A stretch of 55,129 nt of DNA from NCBI GenBank assembly GCA_017617545.1, contig JAFZVZ010000031.1, positions 1 through 55,129 of the forward strand, given 5' to 3'. The first letter of the stretch is position 1. The number at the start of each line of letters is the position of its first letter. Positions 7,806 to 15,689 of this stretch are shown here, piece by piece. Source of the stretch: Lachnospiraceae bacterium (GTDB lineage Bacteria > Bacillota > Clostridia > Lachnospirales > Lachnospiraceae). Both the position numbers and the translations under genes were made by a program. The notes beneath the pieces are model-generated. The model saw nothing but the letters and a program-made list of their open reading frames with translations. It ran no database searches and was not told where the DNA came from.

Positions 7806-9360
7806 GATTGCTCCAATCTTCTTCCTTCACTAGACCTTCCGGACCGAGCCGGTAGATCGTGTCACACACTTCCGATAGATACTTACGGTCGTGCGAAACG
7901 CTGATGATCGCCCCCGGAAAATCCCCAAGCATCCGCCGGATCACCGGCCCCGACAGCGGCGAAAAATTCCGCGTCGGTTCATCGAGGATGAGCACGTTCG
8001 CTCCCGACATGCTGAGCTTCAGAAGCAACACCTTCGCCTTCTGTCCGCCCGAGAGCTCGCGGATCGGATGATCCATCTCATCCGCCGTGTACTTAAGAGA
8101 TCCTAAATATGTGCGGATCCGTGTCCGCTCCTCCTTGTCCCCGGTCGTGTCCAGGTAATCAACGGGCGTCTCATCGAGGTCCAGAAGCTCCTCGTAGTTC
8201 TGCGGCATGTACTGTGCCCGCAGGTCCGGTCTTGAGAGCAGCTCCTCCGCGATCTTCGTGATCATCGTCGTCTTGCCGCAGCCGTTGTAGCCGATGATAC
8301 CGATCTTCTCGGAACCGCGAACCTTGAGGGTTACATTTTCCGCTAAAACGCGGCTGCCGTCCACCGTCGTAAGCGCCGGGATATCACACCGGACAACCCA
8401 CTTGCCGGACGGGATCACGCTGTTCGCATCGCCGAGCTTAAAGAAGATCGCCTCCTCCTGCTCCGGCATCTCGGTCATGTTCTCGTCCTCGCGCTCAAAG
8501 CGGTGCTCGAGCGCCTTGACGTTCTTCATTTTCTTCTTGAGAATCCGCCCGACCGCGTCGTGGAACGAATAGTGCGCGTTGCTGAGCTGCGCGTTCACCG
8601 CCTGCTCCTGCTTCCGGATCTTCTCGTCGCGGATGCGCTTCTCGCGCCGCTCGCACTGCGCGACCTGCTCCTGCTTCTCGAATGCATTCTGCCGCTCCTC
8701 GACGTACTGCCGGTACGGCACGTTCGCCACCGTGTGCCGGCACATCGTCTTCCTGCGAAGCTGCTCGAAATGTACCACACGGTTGGCCGTGCGCTCGATC
8801 AGCGTCTCGTCATGCGAGATGAACAGCACCGCGTGCGGCCAGCTGTTGATCAGCTCCTCCATCCACTCGAGCGTCTCGATGTCGATATCGTTCGACGGCT
8901 CGTCCAGCAGCAGGATCGTCGGGTTCTCCACGAGGATCCGCATCATCTGCGCCTTCACGCGCTCGCCGCCGGAGAGTGTGCACATCTCCTGCTCGCGGTA
9001 GAAAAACTCCGCTTCGACATGACAGCCCGATGCCAGCTTCGAGAGCTCCTTCGGCGTCTTGTCGAGGAATTCCGCGCTCTCGCAGAAGTACTCGCAGACC
9101 GTCTTGTGCTTCTCTTCCTCCGGAAGCTCCTGCGGCAGGTATCCGAGCTTTTCGCCGCTCATGACCCTCTCACCCTTGTAATCGACATAGTCGTCAACGA
9201 GCTCCGGATCATAGATCCACTTCATCAATGTGGACTTTCCGTTTCCCTCCTCGCCGATCATTACGACACGGTCGCCGTCGTTCAGCACGAGGGAGAAATT
9301 CTGAAGGATCGTATGCAGATCCTTATTATGAGTTATTGTAACATTTTTTATCTGAAACAT
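7789..9360 (-). CDS. ABC-F family ATPase, probable antibiotic-resistance ribosome protection protein
   Basis: The 523-residue cytosolic protein has two ABC domains and no membrane segments, as in ABC-F proteins that dislodge drugs from the ribosome. Domain 1 has Walker A GEEGNGKST (36-44), signature LSGGERVK, Walker B ILLLDEPSNDID and FISHDE. Domain 2 has Walker A GYNGCGKTT, signature LSGGQKAK, Walker B VLILDEPTRNFSP and SVSHDRKYL. A basic, helical interdomain linker (KKKMKNVKALEHR) is present. Both Walker B glutamates are retained, but the D-loops (SNDID, RNFSP) depart from the usual TNHLD. The start at 9360 has AGAGGTGAT upstream. The leader with a short ORF and terminator is the hallmark of drug-inducible members such as vmlR-type genes. 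Drug class is not predictable. Confidence 0.85.
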   Translation of the reverse strand: MFQIKNVTITHNKDLHTILQNFSLVLNDGDRVVMIGEEGNGKSTLMKWIYDPELVDDYVDYKGERVMSGEKLGYLPQELPEEEKHKTVCEYFCESAEFLDKTPKELSKLASGCHVEAEFFYREQEMCTLSGGERVKAQMMRILVENPTILLLDEPSNDIDIETLEWMEELINSWPHAVLFISHDETLIERTANRVVHFEQLRRKTMCRHTVANVPYRQYVEERQNAFEKQEQVAQCERREKRIRDEKIRKQEQAVNAQLSNAHYSFHDAVGRILKKKMKNVKALEHRFEREDENMTEMPEQEEAIFFKLGDANSVIPSGKWVVRCDIPALTTVDGSRVLAENVTLKVRGSEKIGIIGYNGCGKTTMITKIAEELLSRPDLRAQYMPQNYEELLDLDETPVDYLDTTGDKEERTRIRTYLGSLKYTADEMDHPIRELSGGQKAKVLLLKLSMSGANVLILDEPTRNFSPLSGPVIRRMLGDFPGAIISVSHDRKYLSEVCDTIYRLGPEGLVKEEDWSNHDQTV

Positions 9361-9459
9361 GAAGGGTATCACCTCTACTTTCTGAAAGAAAATACACCTC
9401 CGGAGCGCATTCGCAAACCTCATTTCTTTCGGTTTGCTCATGTTTGTGTTCGTTTGCTT

Positions 9460-9497
9460 AACACAAACAAAGCCCCGGCACCTTCCGGTGTCGGGGC
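9460..9497 (-). terminator. Leader attenuator (intrinsic terminator) upstream of the ABC-F gene
   Basis: On the minus strand GCCCCGACACC and GGTGCCGGGGC form an 11-bp stem with one A/C mismatch around a GGAA tetraloop (9472-9497), followed by TTTGTTTGTGTT. It lies about 57 nt after the leader-peptide stop and about 100 nt before the ABC-F start, so it would stop transcription before the coding region unless disrupted. Confidence 0.8.
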
Positions 9498-9553
9498 AAA
9501 ATATCGGCATAATAATCCTATGCAGAATCAAAGTACGAGCATAGTACTATCGC

Positions 9554-9625
9554 TTATTCCGCGCTTCTCCGGGAGGCAACTGCAATATACAAATGTGTTC
9601 TGGTAAAACGTTTTGTGACTATCAT
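9554..9625 (-). CDS. 23-residue leader peptide of the ABC-F gene
   Basis: ATG at 9625 is preceded by AAGGGAGG at ideal spacing. The short frame begins MIVTKRFTRTHLY and ends with TAA at 9554-9556, giving 23 residues. It lies between a consensus promoter and an intrinsic terminator. In established ribosome-mediated attenuation, a drug-stalled ribosome on such a leader changes the RNA fold so that the terminator does not form. The peptide is basic and hydrophobic. That it is translated and stalls is inference. Confidence 0.7.
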   Translation of the reverse strand: MIVTKRFTRTHLYIAVASRRSAE

Positions 9626-9692
9626 TTGTATACCTCCCTTTCTCGCTCACGCGTATTTATATTAGTCGTCTGATGACGCTCACCATTTTCGG

Positions 9693-9721
9693 ATTATACA
9701 GGTGCATTCGGAAAATGTCAA
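9693..9721 (-). promoter_or_regulatory. Consensus vegetative promoter for the ABC-F operon
   Basis: On the minus strand TTGACA (9716-9721) and TATAAT (9693-9698) are separated by exactly 17 bp, a perfect sigma-A promoter. The predicted start near 9686 gives a leader of roughly 325 nt carrying the leader ORF and the attenuator. Confidence 0.9.
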
Positions 9722-9770
9722 CACCGTTTTTTCAAATATCATTATCGGACAGCTTGACACCCCTGCATTA

Positions 9771-9983
9771 TCACAGCGTAATGAATTCCGGAACATCGAA
9801 GATCACACCGTTCTCAAGAAGCCGTTCGATGAACAGCCGGTAGTATCCCGGCACCATCTCGTCGGTCTCGTCGTGCGCGTGCAACAGAAGAATGTGACTG
9901 CCCGGATCGACCAGAAGCGGCGCGCCGTTCACCGGCGTATTGGCCGAAGCGATATCGTCGATCGTAAGGATCGCATGGATCAT
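9771..9983 (-). pseudogene. Internally deleted polysaccharide deacetylase remnant
   Basis: The 70-residue frame begins MIHAILTIDDIASANTP, like the first strand of a NodB-type polysaccharide deacetylase with its TIDD metal-site region. It then jumps to HILLLHAHDETDEM and LLENGVIFDVPEF, which resemble the last strand (LLLH) and C-terminus of the same fold. The roughly 150 central residues, including the H-x-x-x-H motif, are missing. GGAGG precedes the ATG. It follows the YdcF gene by 19 nt. The best reading is a gene collapsed by an in-frame deletion; a functional micro-protein is less likely. Confidence 0.5.
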
Positions 9984-10002
9984 AAAGTCCTCCGTTAACT
10001 GA

Positions 10003-11526
10003 TCATGCCAGCACCACGTTGGAGATGTACTGCATCACAACCAGCGCCAGTCCGATCAGGATCAGCATGCCCATAACAAACGCGTGACGCTTGCGCTCCT
10101 CGTAGATCGTCGCGATGAACTCGCGCACGAACGCGTTCACCCAGAAATACCGCTTCGTGCGGCTCCCGATGCCTTCGATATCAAGTCCCTGCGAGGTTCC
10201 GAGCATGCCAGCGCGGAACACGTGGTAGTTGGTCGTGGCAAACGCGATCTTCGCCTGCTCCCCGTTCTCCTGCGCGCGGATCAGCTCCGCGGACAGCTTA
10301 AGATTTTCCGCTGTATCAACCGACTTGTCTTCCACAAGGATCTGCTCCTCCGGGATACCCTGCTCAAGCAGGTAGTTCCGGATTGCCTCGCCCTCGGAGA
10401 TCACCTCGTCGCTGCCCTTGCCGCCGGACGGAACGAACGTGATGTCCTTACCGGCCGCCGCCTTCTGCATCGAAGCGAACTCGATCGCGCGGTCCGCGCG
10501 GGACTGCAGCAGCTTCGTGAGCGTGCCATCCTTGCGGATCTGTGAACCGTGAATAATGATATAGTCCTTGTCAAACGCGGGGATCCGTCGCGCCGCCTTG
10601 ACGCTCACGATGATCGTTCCGAGCAGGATACACTCGAGGTACGCCGCCATCGTTCCGCATGTATAATCCAGGAACTCGGCGACAAACCGCCCCACTCCCG
10701 AATAGTTGTGAACATCGATCCACGTTGAGCGCTGCAAAAACTCATTGAGAAACTCCGGCATCAGCGCAAGGATCCCAAGGAAAATGCCCAGAATGCAGCC
10801 GAGCATGTTGCGCCATGTGCGTCCCTCTTTGCGGATCAGCTGAATGTTGCTCACGGTGACCATGATCGCCGTGACGGCGATCAGCGGGAAGGAAACGACA
10901 GCCATCGTTCTCGCGACATTTTTCGCCGACTCAAGCATTCCGATCGCGCCGCTGTTGTACTTCAGGTATAGCAGCTGGAACAGCAGCGTGGCTGACAGAA
11001 AGATCACCAGGCCGTAGTACAGGATGTTGCGGTACCGGTACAGATTGCTCTTAACGCTTCTTCGCAGCTTACGGATCAGCATGACGAGAAGAATGGCAAG
11101 ATACAGGCAGAAGCTGACCTTCACCGTCATCATGCCGGTACAGTCACCGAAGAAGTCCTCATTGGTGATCACACCGTTGCGATGAACATACAGCGAAGCG
11201 ACATGGTAAACGTCTTCCTTCGCCTCCTCCTCCGTGCCGAACAGGACATATGCCTTGCCGTTTTTGGACTTCGACCGAACCCGAATGACCGCCTCGCCGC
11301 CCGTGAGCTCCGCACTCACGATATCGATCAGCTCCGCGTCACCGGGTCTCTCCTCGTCGTACTTAGTGAGAAGTGTGCCCTCCGCGTTGATATTCTGCCG
11401 GACCACATACTCGTCACCGACAGTCACGATATACACATATCCGGGGATCAGGAGGATGACCCCGAGAAGGATCACCCATACCCCCAGACTCAGATTTCTC
11501 CGTTTGCCGTTTTTCACTCTGATCAC
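10003..11526 (-). CDS. Membrane protein with C-terminal YdcF/SanA-like (DUF218) domain
   Basis: The 507-residue protein has one N-terminal membrane segment (VWVILLGVILLIPGYVYIV), an extracytoplasmic stretch of about 100 residues, several further membrane segments, and then a DUF218 domain starting at KDYIIIHGSQIRKDG. That domain includes FVPSGGKGSDEVISEGEA, VEDKSVDTAENL and FATTNYHVFRAGML, typical of YdcF/SanA proteins linked to envelope barrier functions. The frame starts with GTG at 11526 and has a second GTG at 11517; neither has a perfectly placed ribosome-binding site. The last segment after the domain is another membrane helix (MGMLILIGLALVVMQYI). Confidence 0.75.
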   Translation of the reverse strand: MIRVKNGKRRNLSLGVWVILLGVILLIPGYVYIVTVGDEYVVRQNINAEGTLLTKYDEERPGDAELIDIVSAELTGGEAVIRVRSKSKNGKAYVLFGTEEEAKEDVYHVASLYVHRNGVITNEDFFGDCTGMMTVKVSFCLYLAILLVMLIRKLRRSVKSNLYRYRNILYYGLVIFLSATLLFQLLYLKYNSGAIGMLESAKNVARTMAVVSFPLIAVTAIMVTVSNIQLIRKEGRTWRNMLGCILGIFLGILALMPEFLNEFLQRSTWIDVHNYSGVGRFVAEFLDYTCGTMAAYLECILLGTIIVSVKAARRIPAFDKDYIIIHGSQIRKDGTLTKLLQSRADRAIEFASMQKAAAGKDITFVPSGGKGSDEVISEGEAIRNYLLEQGIPEEQILVEDKSVDTAENLKLSAELIRAQENGEQAKIAFATTNYHVFRAGMLGTSQGLDIEGIGSRTKRYFWVNAFVREFIATIYEERKRHAFVMGMLILIGLALVVMQYISNVVLA

Positions 11527-11568
11527 GCTCCGACTCTTACCTGATTTGAGTAAACCCCGTTCCCCTCG

Positions 11569-12450
11569 TTACAGTCTCTTGCCCAACACAAATTCAAGGT
11601 GTCCCTTCGGGCAGTCCTCCTGCGTGGAGTATACCTCGTACCCGTTCTTGCGGAAGAACGCATCCTGCCAGTCCGAAGGATCCACAAGGACCAGCTTCGC
11701 GCCGTTCTCCTTCATTTCCCGCTCAACCATCGCGATCAGTTCGGAACCGATGCCCTGATTGCGATACGGCTCATCGACCCACATCATATCGATAAACGCG
11801 TCTTCCCAGTCATGGACATACGCAATGATCGCGCCGATCACGTCGCCGTTCTCGTCCAGCACCTTCTTGTTGAGATATACGGTCTTGCTGATGCTCGGCA
11901 CGCAGTTTCTGTTGTGTTGTCCGAGGTTTCTTCCGATGGTTTCCGAATCCTCCTCGGTACCCTCCAGCACCTCATACTGCGCGGAATTGTCGTTCGTCGG
12001 AAAATACTCCTCGCACGGTACGTCAAGCCGCTTTCTCATGCAATAGTTTTCATGTCCTTCCGGCCAGTCCTTAATGACGCCGCACACGGTAAATCCGTGT
12101 TTTTCGTAGAGCGGCTTTGCCTGGAAATCAAACGTTCCCAGCGTCATCAGATAGCAGCCCTTCTCCCTTGCCGTCTTCTCGGCAAGCCGGATCAGAGCCG
12201 AGCCGATGCCCTGCTTGCGGTAGTTTTCATTCACCCAGAGGATGTCGAGATCGGCGATCTTCCATCCGTCAATGTCCAGAATGCATCCCGCGATGAGGTT
12301 TCCGTCCTCGTCCTCGATCTTGTATACGACCTCTTCCTCGTCGATCTCCTCCTCGGCGATCTCCTCATCAATCTCTTTGAGTTTTTCTTCCACGAGTTCT
12401 TCGATGTCGTCATCGTCCTCCTCAAAAGGAACGATCGTGTATTTTACCAT
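11569..12450 (-). CDS. Double GNAT acetyltransferase with acidic N-terminal segment
   Basis: This 293-residue protein has two GNAT domains of nearly identical layout. The first contains WVNENYRKQGIGSALIRLAEK and KPLYEKHGFTVCG. The second contains WVDEPYRNQGIGSELIAMVE and FFRKNGYEVYS. The near-duplicate motifs point to internal gene duplication. A strongly acidic region at about residues 8-45 (EEDDDDIEELVEEK, DEEIAEEEIDEEE) sits before the first domain and could be a coiled coil. AAGGAG precedes the ATG. It is 10 nt downstream of the GH10 gene. The acceptor is unknown. Confidence 0.8.
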   Translation of the reverse strand: MVKYTIVPFEEDDDDIEELVEEKLKEIDEEIAEEEIDEEEVVYKIEDEDGNLIAGCILDIDGWKIADLDILWVNENYRKQGIGSALIRLAEKTAREKGCYLMTLGTFDFQAKPLYEKHGFTVCGVIKDWPEGHENYCMRKRLDVPCEEYFPTNDNSAQYEVLEGTEEDSETIGRNLGQHNRNCVPSISKTVYLNKKVLDENGDVIGAIIAYVHDWEDAFIDMMWVDEPYRNQGIGSELIAMVEREMKENGAKLVLVDPSDWQDAFFRKNGYEVYSTQEDCPKGHLEFVLGKRL

Positions 12451-12460
12451 AATAATCTCC

Positions 12461-13714
12461 TTACAATATCACTGTCTCCGTCGTCTCGCTTGTCTCGCGA
12501 AGATCGATCGCAGCCTTCTTCGTTCCGTCCGTAAGCTCATAGTCGCCCTTGAAGCCCGTGAGCGTTACGTAGCCTTCCTCGTCCGTCGTCACCTCGCAGT
12601 CGGTCCACCACTCGCCCCTGATGAGATCCTTGAGCATCTCATACGAAGGCTTCGCGGAGCCGTCGCTGCGAAGCACGCCGCTCGGCGCTCCGAGCCATGC
12701 ACCGTCCGTGAAATCCCAGCCGGTGATCGCCTCGACAAGCGGATGATCGAAGAGAATGCGGTACATCTCCTCCATCTCCTTGCGCTGGCGCTCCTCACCC
12801 TCAGGCGTAGTCGGCCACTCCGGCACCTGCCAGTCGTTGAGGTCCACGATATGCGCCGGCATCAGATCGCCGGAGATCAGAGTATTTTCCGTAAAATGAA
12901 TCGGCAGTCCGAAGTGCTCGTAGCGCTTCAGCACCTCCTCCACCTTCGCGGCGCCCCAGTAGCCCTGGTGCTGATGCGACTGGATACCGATCGCGCTGAT
13001 CGGAACTCCTGCGTTAAGGCAGCCGTCGATCAGGATCTCGTACGAGATCGAGGTGTTGAAATCATTGATCAGCAGCATCGAATCGGGGTTCGCCGCCTTC
13101 GCCTGATCAAACACTCGCTTGATGAGACCGACGCGGCCGAACTTGTTGCACAGGCGCGTCACGGCATTGTCGTATTTGTCGAAGATCGGCATGATCACGA
13201 CTTCGTTGATCGCGTCCCAGATGTCGATCACGCCCTTGAAGTCCGAGACCTCGCGCGTGATGCGGTTCATCTGCTTCTCGTAGATCGTGTCGATGTCATA
13301 CTTGAGAAGCCAGTCCGCGCACACCGTGTGCCAGCACAGCGGATGTCCCTTGACGGTGATGCCCTTCTCCTGCATGAACTTCGCGGTCTTGAGAAGATTT
13401 TCCGTGTTGGGCTTGCCCTCCTCACGCTCGAACATGCCCCAGTAGAACGGCAGCGTACCGTAGTTGTACACCGCGAGCCACTGATCGATCTTTTTCTTCA
13501 AAAGCTCGGGATCAAGGCGGAAGCGCTCCGGTCGATTGAGCGGAACCTCGTCCGAGTTCATGCTCAGCAGATACGGCATGAAATCAAACGCGCCGCAGCC
13601 GAACAAAAACTTGTGGTTCGTCTGCTTCAGATTGAGCTTCGTATTCGCGATCGGGCGCCCCGCGGCGTCCGTCACCTTCACTTTTTTCGTTGCTTTTCTA
13701 TGGTCAAGACTCAT
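12461..13714 (-). CDS. GH10 endo-1,4-beta-xylanase, cytosolic type
   Basis: The 417-residue protein has the GH10 TIM barrel. WDAINE carries the acid/base Glu171 and HFTEN the nucleophile Glu276; GHPLCWH and the substrate-site GIQSHQH are also present. No signal peptide is seen, so it probably works in the cytosol on imported short xylo-oligosaccharides rather than on polymer. A beta-rich extension of about 50 residues follows the barrel. It is co-directional with an unknown TIM-barrel-like protein and a GH43 enzyme, forming an intracellular xylan-oligomer degradation group. Confidence 0.9.
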   Translation of the reverse strand: MSLDHRKATKKVKVTDAAGRPIANTKLNLKQTNHKFLFGCGAFDFMPYLLSMNSDEVPLNRPERFRLDPELLKKKIDQWLAVYNYGTLPFYWGMFEREEGKPNTENLLKTAKFMQEKGITVKGHPLCWHTVCADWLLKYDIDTIYEKQMNRITREVSDFKGVIDIWDAINEVVIMPIFDKYDNAVTRLCNKFGRVGLIKRVFDQAKAANPDSMLLINDFNTSISYEILIDGCLNAGVPISAIGIQSHQHQGYWGAAKVEEVLKRYEHFGLPIHFTENTLISGDLMPAHIVDLNDWQVPEWPTTPEGEERQRKEMEEMYRILFDHPLVEAITGWDFTDGAWLGAPSGVLRSDGSAKPSYEMLKDLIRGEWWTDCEVTTDEEGYVTLTGFKGDYELTDGTKKAAIDLRETSETTETVIL

Positions 13715-13771
13715 ATTGGAATTCTCCTGTTTCTTTTGTTTTTCTGTTCCGCGGTTTTCACCCTGCGGTTT

Positions 13772-15613
13772 CTACTCTTCGGTCTCCCAATGCACCTTCG
13801 TGAACTTACCCGGCTGCAGCAGTACCTCCGCCGATGTTCCGCCGCTCGGACGGAAGTCCTCGAAGCGTCTAAACTCGTTGGACGGGTAGCGCATACCGGT
13901 CAGATCATCAACCAGAACCGCCTTCTTGCGCTCGGTGTACAGCGTCACTCGCTCAGGGCGCAGATCACTCTTCACATAGCGATACAGCAGTATTCTACCG
14001 CTGTCGTACGTAAATGCGGATACGTTTCTTCCGGACACGTAATCACCGCCTGCGAGCACTCTCTTGATGACATCGACAGCCGCCTTCGGCATCTCGTACA
14101 AACCGCTGTCGCCGTCCGGGATCGCCGCGATGTACAGACGTCCCTTTCCGTACGCTCTGCGCAGTACAAGCGCGCTGTGCGTATCCCCGTCGCCGCCGTT
14201 TAAGAGCGACCACGAATCGTTGTTTCCGTGTACGATCTCCGGGAAGAACAGCGTCTTGCGATGCTCGATAAATCCCGCGAAATCGCCCGTCACCTGGTAG
14301 CGCGTCACCGGAATGCTCCTGCCGGAAAGTCTTGCCTCCGTAAGCCCCGCCGCGCGAAGCTTCTCCTCCGCCCCGCGGAAGAACCCGGTCGTGATGACCG
14401 CGTTGCCGCCCTTGCGGACGAAGCGTTCCAGCTTTTCGACAACCTCCTCATCCGCGAGCGAGCTCTCGGTGAGAAGGATGCTCCTCGGCCGCTTAGCCGT
14501 ATTGTCCGCCGTCGCGGTTTCCTCGGTATAGCCGCCTACCGCGCGGAATGCACCCGCGTTCGCCTGCGCGGCCCCCTCGTCATCCGGCTCGTCCTCCGGG
14601 AAGAACGGCGTCGGCTCGATCGGCAATCCGAGCATGCCGAAGCGCATCTCAAGATGATTTTCCCCGCTCGACGCGAAAGGAATGTACACCGGAACACCGC
14701 ACGCGTTACCGATGCCGTCCATCATCTTATCGATCCTGCCAAGCTGCAGCGCCATCGCCGAGAGCATCGGGTTCTCAACAAGGTCGCTCCACTGGAAATG
14801 CATCAGCTCCTTCGCCTGCGCGAACGCGGTCAGGTACGCCTGCTCTAAGTACCGGTCGATCGACCAGCATGCGTACGTGTCAAACCAGCCGCCTCCGTTG
14901 CGTCCGGGCCACGCATTTTCCATGTACCGGACGAGCGAATAACTCAGGTACTCCGGCAAATGCTGATCCGTATACTGCGGGCTTCGCGTCTCCGTGCCCG
15001 TGTACGTCGCATCGAAGATGTCCCTCTGAACCTCAGGCACATACCCCGTAAAATGGTACGACTCACGCCAGTTCGGGTACTTGATGATCATCCTCACCTT
15101 CGGGTTCACCGCCTTCGCCGGTTTCACCACAAGCTCCTCGGACACCTCACGCATCAGCTCGCGCCGGAACGTCACCCAGTCGCGGTCACCCTTCTCGCGG
15201 ATGCACCGCTCACATGTACAGTTCGTAAAATAAAAGTCGTCCAGAATGATCTCGTCGAACAGCCCCGCCGTATACTCGGAAATCTCCTTGAGACGCGCGC
15301 GCATCGCCGGATCCGTGTAGCAGAACGTGCCGAACAGGCGCTGTTTGCCGGGCTCGGTGCCCTCGAAATCGTTGATCGTCGTCGTGATGCCGCCGGACAC
15401 GATCACGCCCTTGCTCTCCAGAAACTCCTTGATCATCCGGATCTGCTCCGGCTTTACATCGACATGGTTCCGGTGTGTCTCCAGATACACCTTGTCAAGG
15501 CCGATGTACTTCTCGATCCACTCCCAGTCGCTCGAAAGCTTCTCCGGTGTGAACTTATCCGCGACCTCCGCGGGAATGTAAACGACTGTCTTGAAATTGT
15601 TGTAATGCCCCAT
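13772..15613 (-). CDS. Unknown 613-residue protein, possible glycoside hydrolase
   Basis: I do not recognise a named family. The N-terminal part reads like a TIM barrel (YLETHRNHVDV, GVIVSGGITTTIND, IILDDFYFTNCTCERC, FDATYTGTETRSP). ILDDFYF offers acidic residues in a strand-end position typical of catalytic carboxylates, and a C-x-C-x2-C cluster may bind metal. The C-terminal part (RSILLTESSLADEEVVEKLERFVRKGGNAVITTGFF) resembles the glutamine-amidotransferase-like trimerisation domain found in GH42-type enzymes. There is no signal peptide. It sits between GH10 and GH43 genes, so a role on decorated xylo-oligosaccharides is plausible. GGAGG precedes the ATG. Confidence 0.6.
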   Translation of the reverse strand: MGHYNNFKTVVYIPAEVADKFTPEKLSSDWEWIEKYIGLDKVYLETHRNHVDVKPEQIRMIKEFLESKGVIVSGGITTTINDFEGTEPGKQRLFGTFCYTDPAMRARLKEISEYTAGLFDEIILDDFYFTNCTCERCIREKGDRDWVTFRRELMREVSEELVVKPAKAVNPKVRMIIKYPNWRESYHFTGYVPEVQRDIFDATYTGTETRSPQYTDQHLPEYLSYSLVRYMENAWPGRNGGGWFDTYACWSIDRYLEQAYLTAFAQAKELMHFQWSDLVENPMLSAMALQLGRIDKMMDGIGNACGVPVYIPFASSGENHLEMRFGMLGLPIEPTPFFPEDEPDDEGAAQANAGAFRAVGGYTEETATADNTAKRPRSILLTESSLADEEVVEKLERFVRKGGNAVITTGFFRGAEEKLRAAGLTEARLSGRSIPVTRYQVTGDFAGFIEHRKTLFFPEIVHGNNDSWSLLNGGDGDTHSALVLRRAYGKGRLYIAAIPDGDSGLYEMPKAAVDVIKRVLAGGDYVSGRNVSAFTYDSGRILLYRYVKSDLRPERVTLYTERKKAVLVDDLTGMRYPSNEFRRFEDFRPSGGTSAEVLLQPGKFTKVHWETEE

Positions 15614-15689
15614 ACCTTCCTCCGTAAAATGTTCGTTCGTATAAACACACCGCCGCGCAACCCCTTACGCAGCAGCGCTTGTTCCGTTG

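Noticed and set aside
12242-14203. Long plus-strand open frame (653 codons) opposite the GH10 gene
   Set aside because: It runs antisense to well-supported GH10, double-GNAT and unknown-hydrolase genes, is rich in Arg/His/Leu without domain motifs, and has no ribosome-binding site; such antisense frames are common in GC-rich DNA.
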